A DNA stretch of 44,493 bases, from positions 1 to 44,493 of the forward strand of contig WNDQ01000031.1 in NCBI GenBank assembly GCA_009912175.1, in the 5' to 3' direction. Below, piece by piece: positions 11,471 to 19,580 of this stretch. The position numbers were made by a program, and so were the translations under genes. The notes beneath the pieces were generated by a model, which saw only the letters and a program-made list of their open reading frames with translations, did not search any database and was not told where the DNA came from. Numbering within the stretch: the stretch's first letter is position 1; every line of letters begins with the position of its first letter. The DNA comes from Paracidovorax wautersii (GTDB lineage: Bacteria > Pseudomonadota > Gammaproteobacteria > Burkholderiales > Burkholderiaceae_C).

Positions 11471-12179
11471 GAATGGTGTAGGACAGCGCAATACGCTGCG
11501 TCACCGGAATGCCGATGGCCCGGGCGCGCAGCGGGTTGTCGCGCACGGCCGCCAGCGTCGCGCCCAGCGGCGAGTTGACCAGCCGCCGCAGCAGAACAAA
11601 GCACACCAGCAGCACCGACAGCGAATACCACGCCGCTGTGCGGCCCAGAAAGTCGAACTCGAAGACACCCAGCAGCGGGCCAATGACCACGCCCTGCAGG
11701 CCGTCGGCGCCGCCCGTCAGCCAGTCCAGCTTGTTGGCCAGTTCCAGCAGGACCAGCGCGACGCCGATGGTCACCATCAGCCGCGTGAGGTCGGTGCCGC
11801 GCATGACCGACAGGCTGCCGACCGCGCCCAGCACCGTGGCCGCCGCAATCGCGACCGCCATGCCCACCAGCGGATCGGGCCAGACATGTTTGGCGAACAG
11901 CGCCGCCACGTAAGCGCCCAGCCCGAAGAAGGCCGCGTGCCCGAGCGAGACGATGCCGGTGTAGCCCAGGATGAGGTCGAGCGAGACGGCGAACAGCGCA
12001 ACGATGGCGATCTCGTTGACGATCAGCGCGTAGTCGCTGAAGACGGCCGGCAAGGCGAAGGCGGCCAGCCACAGGGCGGCCTCCCACGGGCGCCAGCGCG
12101 CCGGGCGGTTGAGCAGGTCGGCAATGGACATGGCGGGTTTTCTGGACGAAGCCGAGGACGGTGGCGAAGAAGAACTCAT
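11471..12179 (-). pseudogene. livM: livM remnant: permease truncated and fused out of frame to livF
   Basis: The N-terminal two thirds of a LivM inner-membrane permease, starting MSSSSPPSSASSRKPAMSIA at ATG 12179. Good LivM sequence follows: FAVSLDLILGYTGIVSLGHA, FFGLGAYVAALFAK and AVRDNPLRARAIGIPVTQRI. It breaks after ALSYTI near 11472, where livF sequence begins in a different frame. The C-terminal membrane segments of LivM, the whole livG ATPase gene and the start of livF are gone. The broken frame runs on to 10833 as nonsense. The deletion would remove about 1.2 kb if the ancestor had standard gene lengths. Livestock of the importer is therefore incomplete, although livK and livH upstream are intact. 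Confidence 0.9.
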
Positions 12180-12220
12180 GCGACGCGCCCTCCGCGCCGC
12201 GCGAACAGGCCTTGCGGGCG

Positions 12221-13042
12221 TCAGATCAGGATGGCGATCATCACGCAATACACGATGAAGGCGCCCATCTTGGGGATGTAGTACTTGCCCGCCACGTCGG
12301 CCACGCCCAGCAGCAGCGCGGCCAGCAGCGGCCCGGTGATCGACGAGGTGCCGCCCACGGCGACCACGATCAGGAAATACAGCATGAACTTGAGCGGGAA
12401 CGTCGGGTCCAGCCCCAGCACTTCAGCGCCCAGCGCACCGCCCAGGCCGGCCAGGCCCGAGCCCACGGCAAAGGTCGCCAGAAAGATCACGTTGACGTTG
12501 ATGCCCAGGCCGGCCGCCACACGTTGGTCGTCCACGGCCGCGCGCAGCCGGCTGCCAAAGCGCGTGCGCGCTAGCACATATTGAAGGCCCAGCGCCAGCG
12601 CGGCGCACACGCCGATGATGAACAGGCGGTAGTGGCCCATGCCCAGCGTCCAGGCGCCGTCGCCGATCTCGGTGCGGCCGCGCAGCCAGTCGGGCAACTG
12701 GATCAGCTGCTGGGTCGAGCCCATCAGGTAGTCGACACCGGCCACGGCCATGAAGGTCAGGCCAATGGAAAACAGCACCTGGTCCAGATGCGGCCTGCGG
12801 TACATCGGCCGGTAGAGCGTGCGCTCCAGCACCGCGCCCAGCAGCGCCGTGCCGGCAAAGGCCAGCGGCAGGCAGGCCAGAAATGGCAGGCCCGCGCGCT
12901 GCATCAGCACGATGGTGATGTAGCCGCCGGCCATGGCGAAGGCCCCGTGCGCGAGGTTGATGAAGTTCATCAGCCCCATGGTCACGGCCAGGATGAACAG
13001 CAGCATGCCGTAGGCGACGCCGTCGAAAAGAATAGTCAGCAT
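12221..13042 (-). CDS. livH: Branched-chain amino acid-type ABC transporter permease LivH
   Basis: A 273-residue inner-membrane permease of the HAAT/LivH family, with about eight hydrophobic segments. The N-terminus MLTILFDGVAYGMLLFILAV, the NLAHGAFAMAGGY region and the EAA-like loop RTRFGSRLRAAVDDQRVAAG match the family. It would pair with LivM around two ATPases. ATG 13042 was chosen because family sequence begins there. It lies 82 bases after livK, separated by a strong hairpin, and 41 bases before the livM start. LivM is truncated and LivG/LivF are missing or broken here, so this permease probably works only with components encoded elsewhere, or not at all. Confidence 0.92.
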   Translation of the reverse strand: MLTILFDGVAYGMLLFILAVTMGLMNFINLAHGAFAMAGGYITIVLMQRAGLPFLACLPLAFAGTALLGAVLERTLYRPMYRRPHLDQVLFSIGLTFMAVAGVDYLMGSTQQLIQLPDWLRGRTEIGDGAWTLGMGHYRLFIIGVCAALALGLQYVLARTRFGSRLRAAVDDQRVAAGLGINVNVIFLATFAVGSGLAGLGGALGAEVLGLDPTFPLKFMLYFLIVVAVGGTSSITGPLLAALLLGVADVAGKYYIPKMGAFIVYCVMIAILI

Positions 13043-13085
13043 GAAAACTCCGCTCGGTCGCCGCGCGGCGCGCGGGCGACGGTCT

Positions 13086-13114
13086 GCGGCGGCGGCCCGG
13101 TCGGGCGCCGCCGC
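13086..13114 (-). promoter_or_regulatory. Strong GC-rich hairpin between livK and livH
   Basis: A 13-base left arm and 12-base right arm (GCGGCGG..CCC with GGGCGCCGCCGC) pair around a GGTC loop with one bulge. It has no U tract. Such hairpins after binding-protein genes often protect the upstream message and reduce transcription into the permease gene; that role is inference. Confidence 0.5.
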
Positions 13115-13124
13115 GGGGCCTGGA

Positions 13125-14312
13125 TCACTTGCCCGCCTTGCCCGGGTCCTTGACGGCCTTGACCGCGTCGAACTCGACGTTGTAGAGCTGGCCGTCCTTG
13201 CGCTCGACCTTGCGCAGGTAGATGTCGTGCACCACGTCGCGTGTCTGCGCATCGATGCTGAAGGGGCCACGCGGGCTCTCGAAACTCATGCCCTTGAGCG
13301 CGGCCAGCAGCGCGTCGCCGTCGCCCTGCCCCTTCGTGGCCTTGAGCGCTTCGTAGATGGCGTGCATGCCGTCGTAGCCGCCCACGGCCATGAAGTTGGG
13401 CCGCAGGTTGTTGTTGGCCTTCTTGAAGGTCGCGACAAACTGTTTGTTGAGCGCCGACGGATGGTCGGCCGAGTAATGGTGGGCGGTGACCACGCCCAGC
13501 GCGCCGTCGCCCATGTCGTTGAGCTGGTCGTCGTCGGTCAGATCGCCCGTGCCGATGAGCTTGATGCCGGCCTTGTCCATGCCGCGCTCGACAAACTGCT
13601 TCATCACCGCCGCGCCCGCGCCCGAGGGCACGAAGACGAACAGCGCGTCGGGCTTGGCGTCGCGCACCTTCTGCAGGAAAGGCGCGAAGTCGGGGTTGCG
13701 CAGCGGCACGCGCAGGCTTTCGCTCACCTCGCCGCCATTCTTCTTGAACTGGTCGGTGAAGAATTTCTCGGCATCCACACACGGGCCGTAGTCGCTGACC
13801 AGGGTCACCACCTTCTTGATGCCGTTCTTGGGCGTCCAGTCGGCGATCACCACCGCGGCCTGCGGCAGCGTGAAGCTGCTGCGCACGATGTAGGGCGAGG
13901 CTTCGGTGATGCTGGAAGTGGCCGCGGCCATCACCACCTCGGGCGTCTTGGACTGCGTGGCGATCGGCGCAACGGCCAGCGCCAGCGGCGTCAGGCCAAA
14001 ACCGGCGAGCACGCCGACCTTGTCCTTGATCACCAGTTCTTGCGCGATGCGGCGCGCCACGTCCGGCAGGCCGGTGTCGTCCTTGACGATCAGCTCGACC
14101 TTGCGGCCCGCCACCGTGTCGCCGTTCTGCGCGATGTAAAGCCGCGCGGCCGCCTCGATCTGGCGGCCCGTTGAAGCCTGCTGGCCGGTCATCGGCAGGA
14201 TCAGGCCGATCTTGAAACTTTCCTGGGCCATGGCCGGCGCGGCCAGCCCCGTGACGCCCCAGGCGGCCACGGCCGCCATCCCCAACAAATGCCTCTTCGT
14301 CACTGCTGTCAT
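13125..14312 (-). CDS. Periplasmic binding protein of a LivK-type ABC importer
   Basis: A 395-residue type I periplasmic binding protein (Peripla_BP_6). The signal peptide MTAVTKRHLLGMAAVAAWGV is followed by an APAMAQ cleavage site, then the family start SFKIGLILPMTGQQASTGRQ. The core shows GVLAGFGLTPLALAVAP and the hinge-side AVGGYDGMHAIYEAL. AGGAGA precedes the ATG at 14312. It is the first gene of a liv operon and lies downstream of a Rieske oxygenase, a regulator and a reductase gene on the same strand. That context suggests an aromatic acid or similar carboxylate as ligand instead of branched-chain amino acids; this is inference. The gene is intact, unlike livM and livF downstream. Confidence 0.9.
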   Translation of the reverse strand: MTAVTKRHLLGMAAVAAWGVTGLAAPAMAQESFKIGLILPMTGQQASTGRQIEAAARLYIAQNGDTVAGRKVELIVKDDTGLPDVARRIAQELVIKDKVGVLAGFGLTPLALAVAPIATQSKTPEVVMAAATSSITEASPYIVRSSFTLPQAAVVIADWTPKNGIKKVVTLVSDYGPCVDAEKFFTDQFKKNGGEVSESLRVPLRNPDFAPFLQKVRDAKPDALFVFVPSGAGAAVMKQFVERGMDKAGIKLIGTGDLTDDDQLNDMGDGALGVVTAHHYSADHPSALNKQFVATFKKANNNLRPNFMAVGGYDGMHAIYEALKATKGQGDGDALLAALKGMSFESPRGPFSIDAQTRDVVHDIYLRKVERKDGQLYNVEFDAVKAVKDPGKAGK

Positions 14313-14352
14313 TCTGGTCTCCTGGTTGTTGATCTTGCTGCCGCCACAGGCG

Positions 14353-14391
14353 GAGCGTCATCTTAGAGCGAGGCTTCTAAATGTGACGCTC
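14353..14391. promoter_or_regulatory. Two-tier inverted repeat ahead of livK
   Basis: GAGCGTCA (14353-14360) and TGACGCTC (14384-14391) form perfect 8-bp outer arms. TTAGA (14363-14367) and TCTAA (14376-14380) form inner arms around a 7-base loop. It lies 41 bases upstream of the livK ATG, in the 128-base gap after the reductase gene. It may be a regulator site or a leader hairpin; no U tract supports a terminator. Confidence 0.45.
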
Positions 14392-14440
14392 CTGCGCAAT
14401 GGGTCGCGGGAATTCCCTGTGGGAAAGGTTTACCTGGCCT

Positions 14441-15442
14441 TCATCCCGCCGCTTCCAACGTGTCTGGCCGGTAAGCCGAGTCCAGCATCAAGGTGCCGAC
14501 CGCGCGCGACACACAGGCGCAGATGCGGGTGTTGGCGTGCTTTTCCTCGTCCGACAGGAACACGTCGCGGTGGTCGATGCTGCCGTCGACGCCGATCACG
14601 TCCATCGCGCACAGGCCGCATTCGCCGCGCCGGCAGTCCGACAGGGTTTCGACGCCGGCCAGCTCCAGCGCTTCCAGCAGGCTGGCGCCGACGGGCACGA
14701 CGATCTCCTTGCCCTGGCGCGGTACCTTCACCTTGAACGTCTGGGCGGCCAGGCTGCCGCCGCTGCCGAAGGTCTCGAAACGCAGGTCGGCCAGCAGCCG
14801 GCCCGCCGCCTGCCAGGCACTCTTGATCGCTTCCAGCATGGGCACCGGACCGCAGGTGTAGAGCTGGCCACCGGGCGCTAGCGCCGCAATCTCGGCCGCC
14901 AGGTCGATGCGCTGGCCCGCGTCGCTGGCAAACGTCGCCAGGCGATCGCCCAGCACGCCGCGCAGTTCATCGGCAAAAGCCAGTTCGTTCGCGCCGCGCG
15001 CGGCATACACCATGCGCACCGGCAGCCCGCGCCGCGCCAGGCGTTCGGCCATCATCACCAGCGGCGTCACGCCGATGCCGCCCGCCACCAGCAGATAGGC
15101 CGGCGCCCGCAAGTCGAGCGCAAAGTGGTTCTGCGGCTCGCTCACCGAAAGACGCTCGCCCACCGCCAGCCGCCACATGGCGCGCGAGCCGCCTCGGCCA
15201 TCCGGTTGCTGCTTGACGGCGATGCGCCAGTCCTGCCCGTCGGGCTCGCCGACCAGCGAATAGTGACGCGCCAGCGCCGCGCCGCCCGGGCTTTCGGGCG
15301 CAATCCGCACCTGCAGATGCGCGCCCGGTTCGTGCGCACGGGCCGCACCTTCGAGCGGGCGCAGGCGAATCTCGCGGACCGTGGGAGTGACGTCGCGCAG
15401 GCCGACGACGACCGCGTCCTGAAAGGAAGTGTTGACGATCAT
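14441..15442 (-). CDS. VanB-like oxidoreductase for a Rieske oxygenase (phthalate dioxygenase reductase family)
   Basis: A 333-residue electron-transfer protein with an N-terminal FMN domain, a central NAD domain and a C-terminal plant-type 2Fe-2S domain, the order of the PDR/VanB family. Visible motifs are HYSLVGEPDG (flavin), LLVAGGIGVTPLV (nucleotide) and the cluster ligands C270, C275, C278 and C308 (CRRGECGLC, later ICAC). It would pass electrons from NADH to the Rieske oxygenase encoded two genes upstream. The GntR-type regulator lies between them, 15 bases away, so the three probably form one transcript. Substrate is unknown; VanAB-type demethylation of methoxybenzoates is one possibility. 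Confidence 0.9.
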   Translation of the reverse strand: MIVNTSFQDAVVVGLRDVTPTVREIRLRPLEGAARAHEPGAHLQVRIAPESPGGAALARHYSLVGEPDGQDWRIAVKQQPDGRGGSRAMWRLAVGERLSVSEPQNHFALDLRAPAYLLVAGGIGVTPLVMMAERLARRGLPVRMVYAARGANELAFADELRGVLGDRLATFASDAGQRIDLAAEIAALAPGGQLYTCGPVPMLEAIKSAWQAAGRLLADLRFETFGSGGSLAAQTFKVKVPRQGKEIVVPVGASLLEALELAGVETLSDCRRGECGLCAMDVIGVDGSIDHRDVFLSDEEKHANTRICACVSRAVGTLMLDSAYRPDTLEAAG

Positions 15443-15457
15443 GGTGGGGAGAAAAAA

Positions 15458-16279
15458 TCAGAGGGATGACTTGCCGCCCTGGCGCTGAATCAGGCCCACG
15501 CCGCCCGGCACGGCCGCGGCGCCGGGCGCCTGCAGCGCGCGCTGCAGGTTGCGCCGGGCGATGCGCGAGTGCTCGCGCATGATGGCTTCGGCGCGGCTGC
15601 CCTCGCGTGCCTCGATGGCGTCGAGCACCTGCCAGTGCTGGCTCTGCGCAACGGTCAGCATGTCGCGTGCCGGCGCCCGGTGGCTTTCGATGATGACGAA
15701 GGCCGACGGCGAGGCAAACGGCAGGCGGCAGGCTCGTTCGAGCTGGCGCGCGATCACGGGTGAATCGGCCATGGCCCGCACGTGGTCGTGGAAGGCGTCG
15801 TTGAGCTGGCCATAGGCCGACATGTGCGCGTCATCCAGCGTGGCCGGCGCCAGCGCGGCGTCGATACGGCGCAGGCAGTCGCGTGCGGCCTCCAGCGCCT
15901 TGCGGGCCACGCCGCGCTCGGCCGCCAGCCGCGCGAGCAGCCCTTCGAGCGTGCCGCGCAGCTCGATGGCGTCCGCGATGTCGCGCTCGTGGAAGGCGCA
16001 CACGCTGTAGCCGCCGCCCGGCGCGGGCTCGATCAGGCCTTCGTCTTCGAGCTTGAGCAGCGCCGTGCGCACGGGCGTGCGCGACACGCCCAGGCGTTCG
16101 ACCACCGCCACCTCGGTCAAGCGGCTGCGGGCGGGCAATTCGCCCGAGAGGATCAACTCGCGCAGTTGCAACTGCGCCTTCATCGCTTGCGAGGCGGCGG
16201 CGGGCACAGCGGGGCCATCGCCCGCCAGGGACTTCGCCACCGCTTCGATCTCGGTTGGGTCTGGAAACGACACAGACAT
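15458..16279 (-). CDS. GntR-family regulator with FCD domain
   Basis: A 273-residue transcription regulator. The winged-helix domain (about residues 30-100) carries [20 protein letters not shown], the typical GntR recognition helix, then [19 protein letters not shown]. The C-terminal FCD domain ([20 protein letters not shown] onward) is all helical and binds small acids, often with a metal held by His residues. ATG 16279 ([10 protein letters not shown]) was chosen; an upstream in-frame start at 16318 would overlap the oxygenase gene. It sits inside the oxygenase-reductase operon, 10 bases after the oxygenase stop, so it most likely controls that operon, perhaps through the TGTATAC sites at 17468 and 17554. 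Confidence 0.9.
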   Translation of the reverse strand: MSVSFPDPTEIEAVAKSLAGDGPAVPAAASQAMKAQLQLRELILSGELPARSRLTEVAVVERLGVSRTPVRTALLKLEDEGLIEPAPGGGYSVCAFHERDIADAIELRGTLEGLLARLAAERGVARKALEAARDCLRRIDAALAPATLDDAHMSAYGQLNDAFHDHVRAMADSPVIARQLERACRLPFASPSAFVIIESHRAPARDMLTVAQSQHWQVLDAIEAREGSRAEAIMREHSRIARRNLQRALQAPGAAAVPGGVGLIQRQGGKSSL

Positions 16280-16289
16280 GGCCGATGCC

Positions 16290-17402
16290 TCAGGCGACCT
16301 GGCGGATGGGCAGCACACGGGCCGGCGGCGTCTCGCGCTCGACCAACTTGTCGATCAAACGCCGCGCCCACATCGAACCGGCGTCGATGTTGAGGTTGTA
16401 GAAAGTGTGGTCGGGCCGCTCGTCGATGGCTTTTTGCTGGGCTTCGAGCACCAGCTCGTCCTCGCGGAAGATGGTGGCCACGCCCTCGCGCAGCTGGTGC
16501 GTCAGGCGCTGCTCGCCCAGGCAGTAGTTGCGCGCGAAGGCCCAGAAGTAGTGGCAGGTCGAGTCGGTCTCGGGCGTGATGGTGTTGAGCACCTGGCCGT
16601 TGACACCCCGGCTGCGGTCGCCTTGCCGCGGATCGCCCGCGTTGCCGCCGGGCGGAATGGCGCCGCTGCCCGCCTCGGCCACGCCGACGTCGATGGTCAC
16701 CGTGCACGGCGCCTCGAAGCGGATGATCTGCCAGCGGTCGACCTTGCCGCGATAGCCGCGTGCGTGCTCGATCTGGCCGGCCCAGAACGGCGGCGCGTCG
16801 ATGTCGGCCATCCAGCGTGTGACGGTGGCGGTGCGGTCGCCGTGGGCGGCCACGAATGGCGCCTCGGCCACGGCGCGGTTGCCGATCGACGAGCCGTGCA
16901 CAAAGGTCTCGTGCGTGAGGTCCATCAGGTTGTCGACCACCAGGCGGTAGTCGCACTGCACGGTGATGAGCTTGCCGTCGCCCGCCCACGCGGGGTCGTC
17001 GTTCCAGTGCAGGTCGGGGATCAGCGCCGGGTCGGCCAGGGCCGGATCGCCAGGCCAGATCCAGATGAAGCGGTGTTTTTCGGCGACCGGGTAACTGCGC
17101 ACGCAGGCCGACGGGTTGAGCGTCTCCTGGCTGGGCATGTGGGTGCAGCGGCCGGCCGCGTTGTAGACCAGGCCGTGGTAGCCGCACACCACTTCGTCGC
17201 CTTCGAGCCGCCCCATGGACAGCGGCAGCAGGCGGTGCCAGCAAGCGTCCTCCAGCACGGCGACATGGCCATCGCTCTTGCGAAACATGACCACCTTGTG
17301 GTTGCAGATGGTGCGCGCCAGCAGCGCGTGCCGGACTTCAACGTCGTAGGCGGCGGCATACCACGCGTTGAGCGGAAACGTCGGTTTTTTCGTCGTGTTC
17401 AT
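16290..17402 (-). CDS. Rieske non-heme iron oxygenase, alpha subunit (VanA-like)
   Basis: A 370-residue single-component oxygenase alpha subunit. The Rieske domain carries C54-W-H56 and C73-GY-H76 ([15 protein letters not shown]) as 2Fe-2S ligands. The catalytic domain has the mononuclear iron motif region [15 protein letters not shown]. Family members demethylate or hydroxylate aromatic acids such as vanillate, phthalate or toluate derivatives, using electrons from the VanB-like reductase encoded two genes on. GGAGAA precedes the ATG. It is the first gene of the minus-strand operon, with palindromic GntR-like sites upstream. The gene is intact. Without a close relative, the substrate cannot be named. 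Confidence 0.92.
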   Translation of the reverse strand: MNTTKKPTFPLNAWYAAAYDVEVRHALLARTICNHKVVMFRKSDGHVAVLEDACWHRLLPLSMGRLEGDEVVCGYHGLVYNAAGRCTHMPSQETLNPSACVRSYPVAEKHRFIWIWPGDPALADPALIPDLHWNDDPAWAGDGKLITVQCDYRLVVDNLMDLTHETFVHGSSIGNRAVAEAPFVAAHGDRTATVTRWMADIDAPPFWAGQIEHARGYRGKVDRWQIIRFEAPCTVTIDVGVAEAGSGAIPPGGNAGDPRQGDRSRGVNGQVLNTITPETDSTCHYFWAFARNYCLGEQRLTHQLREGVATIFREDELVLEAQQKAIDERPDHTFYNLNIDAGSMWARRLIDKLVERETPPARVLPIRQVA

Positions 17403-17467
17403 TGTGTCTTCTCCACGCCCGGTCGGCGTTGGCGCGGCATGGGGAGTGCCGCGTTCTTCAGACGCAA

Positions 17468-17561
17468 TGTATACAGACGTGATTCAAAATCACGCTGGAA
17501 CAAACCCTATTAAAGGGCTAACCCGATGAATATCGGGTGAATTCACGATTTTTTGTATACC
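17468..17561. promoter_or_regulatory. Candidate GntR operator pair upstream of the Rieske oxygenase
   Basis: TGTATACA (17468-17475), a perfect palindrome, and TGTATACC (17554-17561) lie 86 bp apart. They match the general GT-N-AC core of FadR/VanR-type GntR operators. Beside the first is another palindrome, CGTGATT-CAA-AATCACG (17478-17494). The region is AT-rich and lies 66 bases and more upstream of the oxygenase ATG. Confidence 0.45.
17521..17538 (-). terminator. Hairpin after the thioesterase-GNAT gene
   Basis: ACCCGAT and ATCGGGT form a perfect 7-bp stem with a GAAT loop, 30 bases beyond the minus-strand stop at 17568. A second small stem (CCCT/AGGG) follows at about 17504-17516. There is no long U tract, so termination is possible but weak. 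Confidence 0.4.
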
Positions 17562-17567
17562 AGTTAT

Positions 17568-18443
17568 TCAAAATACCAGCCGCATGCCCTGGTGCGGTAT
17601 ACCGACTTCCTCGAACGGCTCGCCCAGGTCGACGAAGCCGCGCCGGCGGTAGAAGCTCACGGCGGACTGCTGCGCATGGAGCTGCACCTCGGTGTCGCCA
17701 CGTGCGCGCGCGGCGGCGATCAGGCCGTCGAGCACCTGGGCGCCATACCCGTAGCCGCGCACACCATGGTCGACCGCCATGCGGCCGATGCGCGCGATGC
17801 CGGGCGCATCCTGCAGCAACCGGCCCGTGGCAATCGGCTGGGACAGGCGGTTGTAGAGCACCGCGTGCAGCGCGGTGGCGTCGGCCGCGTCCCATTCCTC
17901 TTCCACGGGCACGCCCTGCTCCTGCACGAACACGGCGTGGCGCAGGGGCTGCGCATCGGCCTGCAATTCGGCCCAGGCGCCGGTCTTGAGCCAGGTCATG
18001 GGCTCGCCCAGCTCGTAGCCGGCCAGCGCCTGGCGCAACGCGTCGGGCAGGCGCCGTGGCTGGCGCGACGGCGCGTCGGCGAACACGTAGACGATCTCGG
18101 CCGACGCCAGCAGCCGGTGCTCCCGAAAGACGGCGCCGCGCAGCGTGAGCGACGACTCGCCCACACGTTCGAAGCGGATGCCCACGCTCAGGCGGTCGTC
18201 AAAACGCGCAGGCGCCAGGTACTCGACCTTGGCCTTGCGCACGAACAGCTCGCCGCCGAGCTTGTCCAGCGACGCCGCGTACGGCAGCGCGAGCGCGCGC
18301 CAGTACTCGGCCACCGCCGTGTCGACGTACATCAGGTAGTGGGCATTGAACACGATGTTCTGCGCGTCCACCTCGGACCAGCGCACACCAAGCGCGTGCT
18401 GGAAACGAAAGGCGGCGGGTTTGAGAGCAATGGTTTCGGTCAT
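17568..18443 (-). CDS. Fused acyl-CoA thioesterase (YbgC/FadM type) and GNAT acetyltransferase
   Basis: A 291-residue two-domain protein. Residues 1 to about 145 form a hotdog thioesterase: VRWSEVDAQNIVFNAHYLMY carries the YbgC-type active-site Asp26 and the HY pair. After a short linker, residues from about 155 form an ElaA-like GNAT domain: LRHAVFVQEQGVPVEEEWD, IGRMAVDHGVRGYGYGAQVL with the acetyl-CoA loop RGYGYG, and SVSFYRRRGF-like SAVSFYRRRGFVDLGEPF. The two activities are unrelated in mechanism but both use acyl-CoA. ATG 18443 starts the conserved sequence; only a trinucleotide repeat and short leader lie between it and the esterase stop. Both domains look intact. Substrates are unknown. 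Confidence 0.88.
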   Translation of the reverse strand: MTETIALKPAAFRFQHALGVRWSEVDAQNIVFNAHYLMYVDTAVAEYWRALALPYAASLDKLGGELFVRKAKVEYLAPARFDDRLSVGIRFERVGESSLTLRGAVFREHRLLASAEIVYVFADAPSRQPRRLPDALRQALAGYELGEPMTWLKTGAWAELQADAQPLRHAVFVQEQGVPVEEEWDAADATALHAVLYNRLSQPIATGRLLQDAPGIARIGRMAVDHGVRGYGYGAQVLDGLIAAARARGDTEVQLHAQQSAVSFYRRRGFVDLGEPFEEVGIPHQGMRLVF

Positions 18444-18459
18444 GCGGGAATCCAGATCG

Positions 18460-18480
18460 ACAACAACAACAACAACAACA
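18460..18480. repeat. Trinucleotide repeat (ACA)7
   Basis: Seven uninterrupted ACA units (TGT on the minus strand) lie 17 bases upstream of the thioesterase-GNAT ATG and 20 bases after the esterase stop. Slippage would change the leader length in steps of 3 bases. Confidence 0.9.
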
Positions 18481-18499
18481 GGTGAAAAGGCGTGGGCCT

Positions 18500-19465
18500 T
18501 CAAGCAAAGGCCAGCCGCAGAGCCTGGGCGATGTCCGCATGCGCGCGGCGCGCCTCGGGAATGGCCCGGCCCATCTTGATGAATTCGTGCGTCACGCCCC
18601 GGTAGATCTCCAGATCCACCGGCACGCCGGCCAGCCGCAGCCGGTCGGCGTACAGCACGCCTTCGTCGACCAGGCTGTCGCACTCGGCCAGCCCCACCCA
18701 GGCGGGCGCCACGCCGTCGAGGTCGTCGGCGTACAGCGGCGCAAAACGCCAGTCGTCGCGGTCGTGCGCGTCACGGATGTAGTGCTCGAAGAACCAGGTG
18801 ATGGTGGGCGCCTCCAGCACGTAGCCGCTGGCGTAGGTCTGGTGCGACGGCGTGTCCTGGTGGCCGGTGCAGCCCGGGTAGATCAGCACCTGCAGCGCCA
18901 GCGCGATGCCCGCGTCGCGCGCTTGAATCGCGCACACCGCCGCCAGCGTGCCGCCCGCGCTGTCGCCCCCCACGGCCAGGCGCGTGGCATCCAGCCCCCA
19001 GTCGGCGAGCTGCCCGCCGGCCAGCGTCTGCACGGCGTCCCGGGCGTCGTTGGCGGCCGTCGGAAATTGGTGCTCGGGCGCCAGCCGGTAGTCGAGCGAC
19101 ACCACCGCGCAATTGGCCAGCGCGGCCAGTTCACGGCACAGATAGTCGTGGGTGCGAATGCTGCCCACGGTAAAGCCGCCGCCGTGCAGGAACAGCAGCA
19201 CCGGCAGGCGCTCGTGCGAAGGCGCGTACAGGCGCGCGGGCAGCCGATGGCCGTCGCGCGCGGCAATGGCGTGGTCCTCCACGCGCGCCAGTTCGCGCCG
19301 GGGCACCTCCAGCACTTGCGCGCCCTTGTCGTAGGCGTCCTTGGCCTGGTCGGGCGTGAGCGTGTGCAGGGCGGGACGCCGCGCGCGGTGCATACGCTCG
19401 ATCACGTCGCGCATGACGGGAGTCAGGGGCGCAGGCGGCGCCGCTGGAAAGACGGGAGAAGGCAT
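18500..19465 (-). CDS. HSL-family alpha/beta hydrolase (esterase/lipase)
   Basis: A 321-residue hydrolase of the hormone-sensitive lipase family. The oxyanion-hole motif HGGGFTVG begins at His94, the nucleophile motif GDSAGG has Ser169, and the acid/base residues lie in LAECDSLVDEG and GVTHEF. It has no signal peptide and is probably cytoplasmic, hydrolysing short-chain esters. It lies upstream of the thioesterase-GNAT gene on the same strand, 56 bases apart, so the two may be co-transcribed. The gene is complete, and a terminator at 19531-19560 separates it from tctA. Confidence 0.9.
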   Translation of the reverse strand: MPSPVFPAAPPAPLTPVMRDVIERMHRARRPALHTLTPDQAKDAYDKGAQVLEVPRRELARVEDHAIAARDGHRLPARLYAPSHERLPVLLFLHGGGFTVGSIRTHDYLCRELAALANCAVVSLDYRLAPEHQFPTAANDARDAVQTLAGGQLADWGLDATRLAVGGDSAGGTLAAVCAIQARDAGIALALQVLIYPGCTGHQDTPSHQTYASGYVLEAPTITWFFEHYIRDAHDRDDWRFAPLYADDLDGVAPAWVGLAECDSLVDEGVLYADRLRLAGVPVDLEIYRGVTHEFIKMGRAIPEARRAHADIAQALRLAFA

Positions 19466-19530
19466 CGCGCGATGCTAACGGACGAACGGACCGTCAAAGA
19501 CGCGGACAAGCGCGCCGGGCCCCACACGAA

Positions 19531-19560
19531 AAAAAGGCCAGCCCATCGGGCCGGCCTTCT
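19531..19560 (-). terminator. Rho-independent terminator of the tctBA operon
   Basis: AAGGCC-A-GCCC (19534-19544) pairs with GGGC-C-GGCCTT (19548-19558), with one mismatch. On the minus strand the stem is followed by seven T. It lies 22 bases beyond the tctA stop and also precedes the esterase gene. Confidence 0.75.
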
Positions 19561-19580
19561 TGGCGGGGAGACACGAGCCG

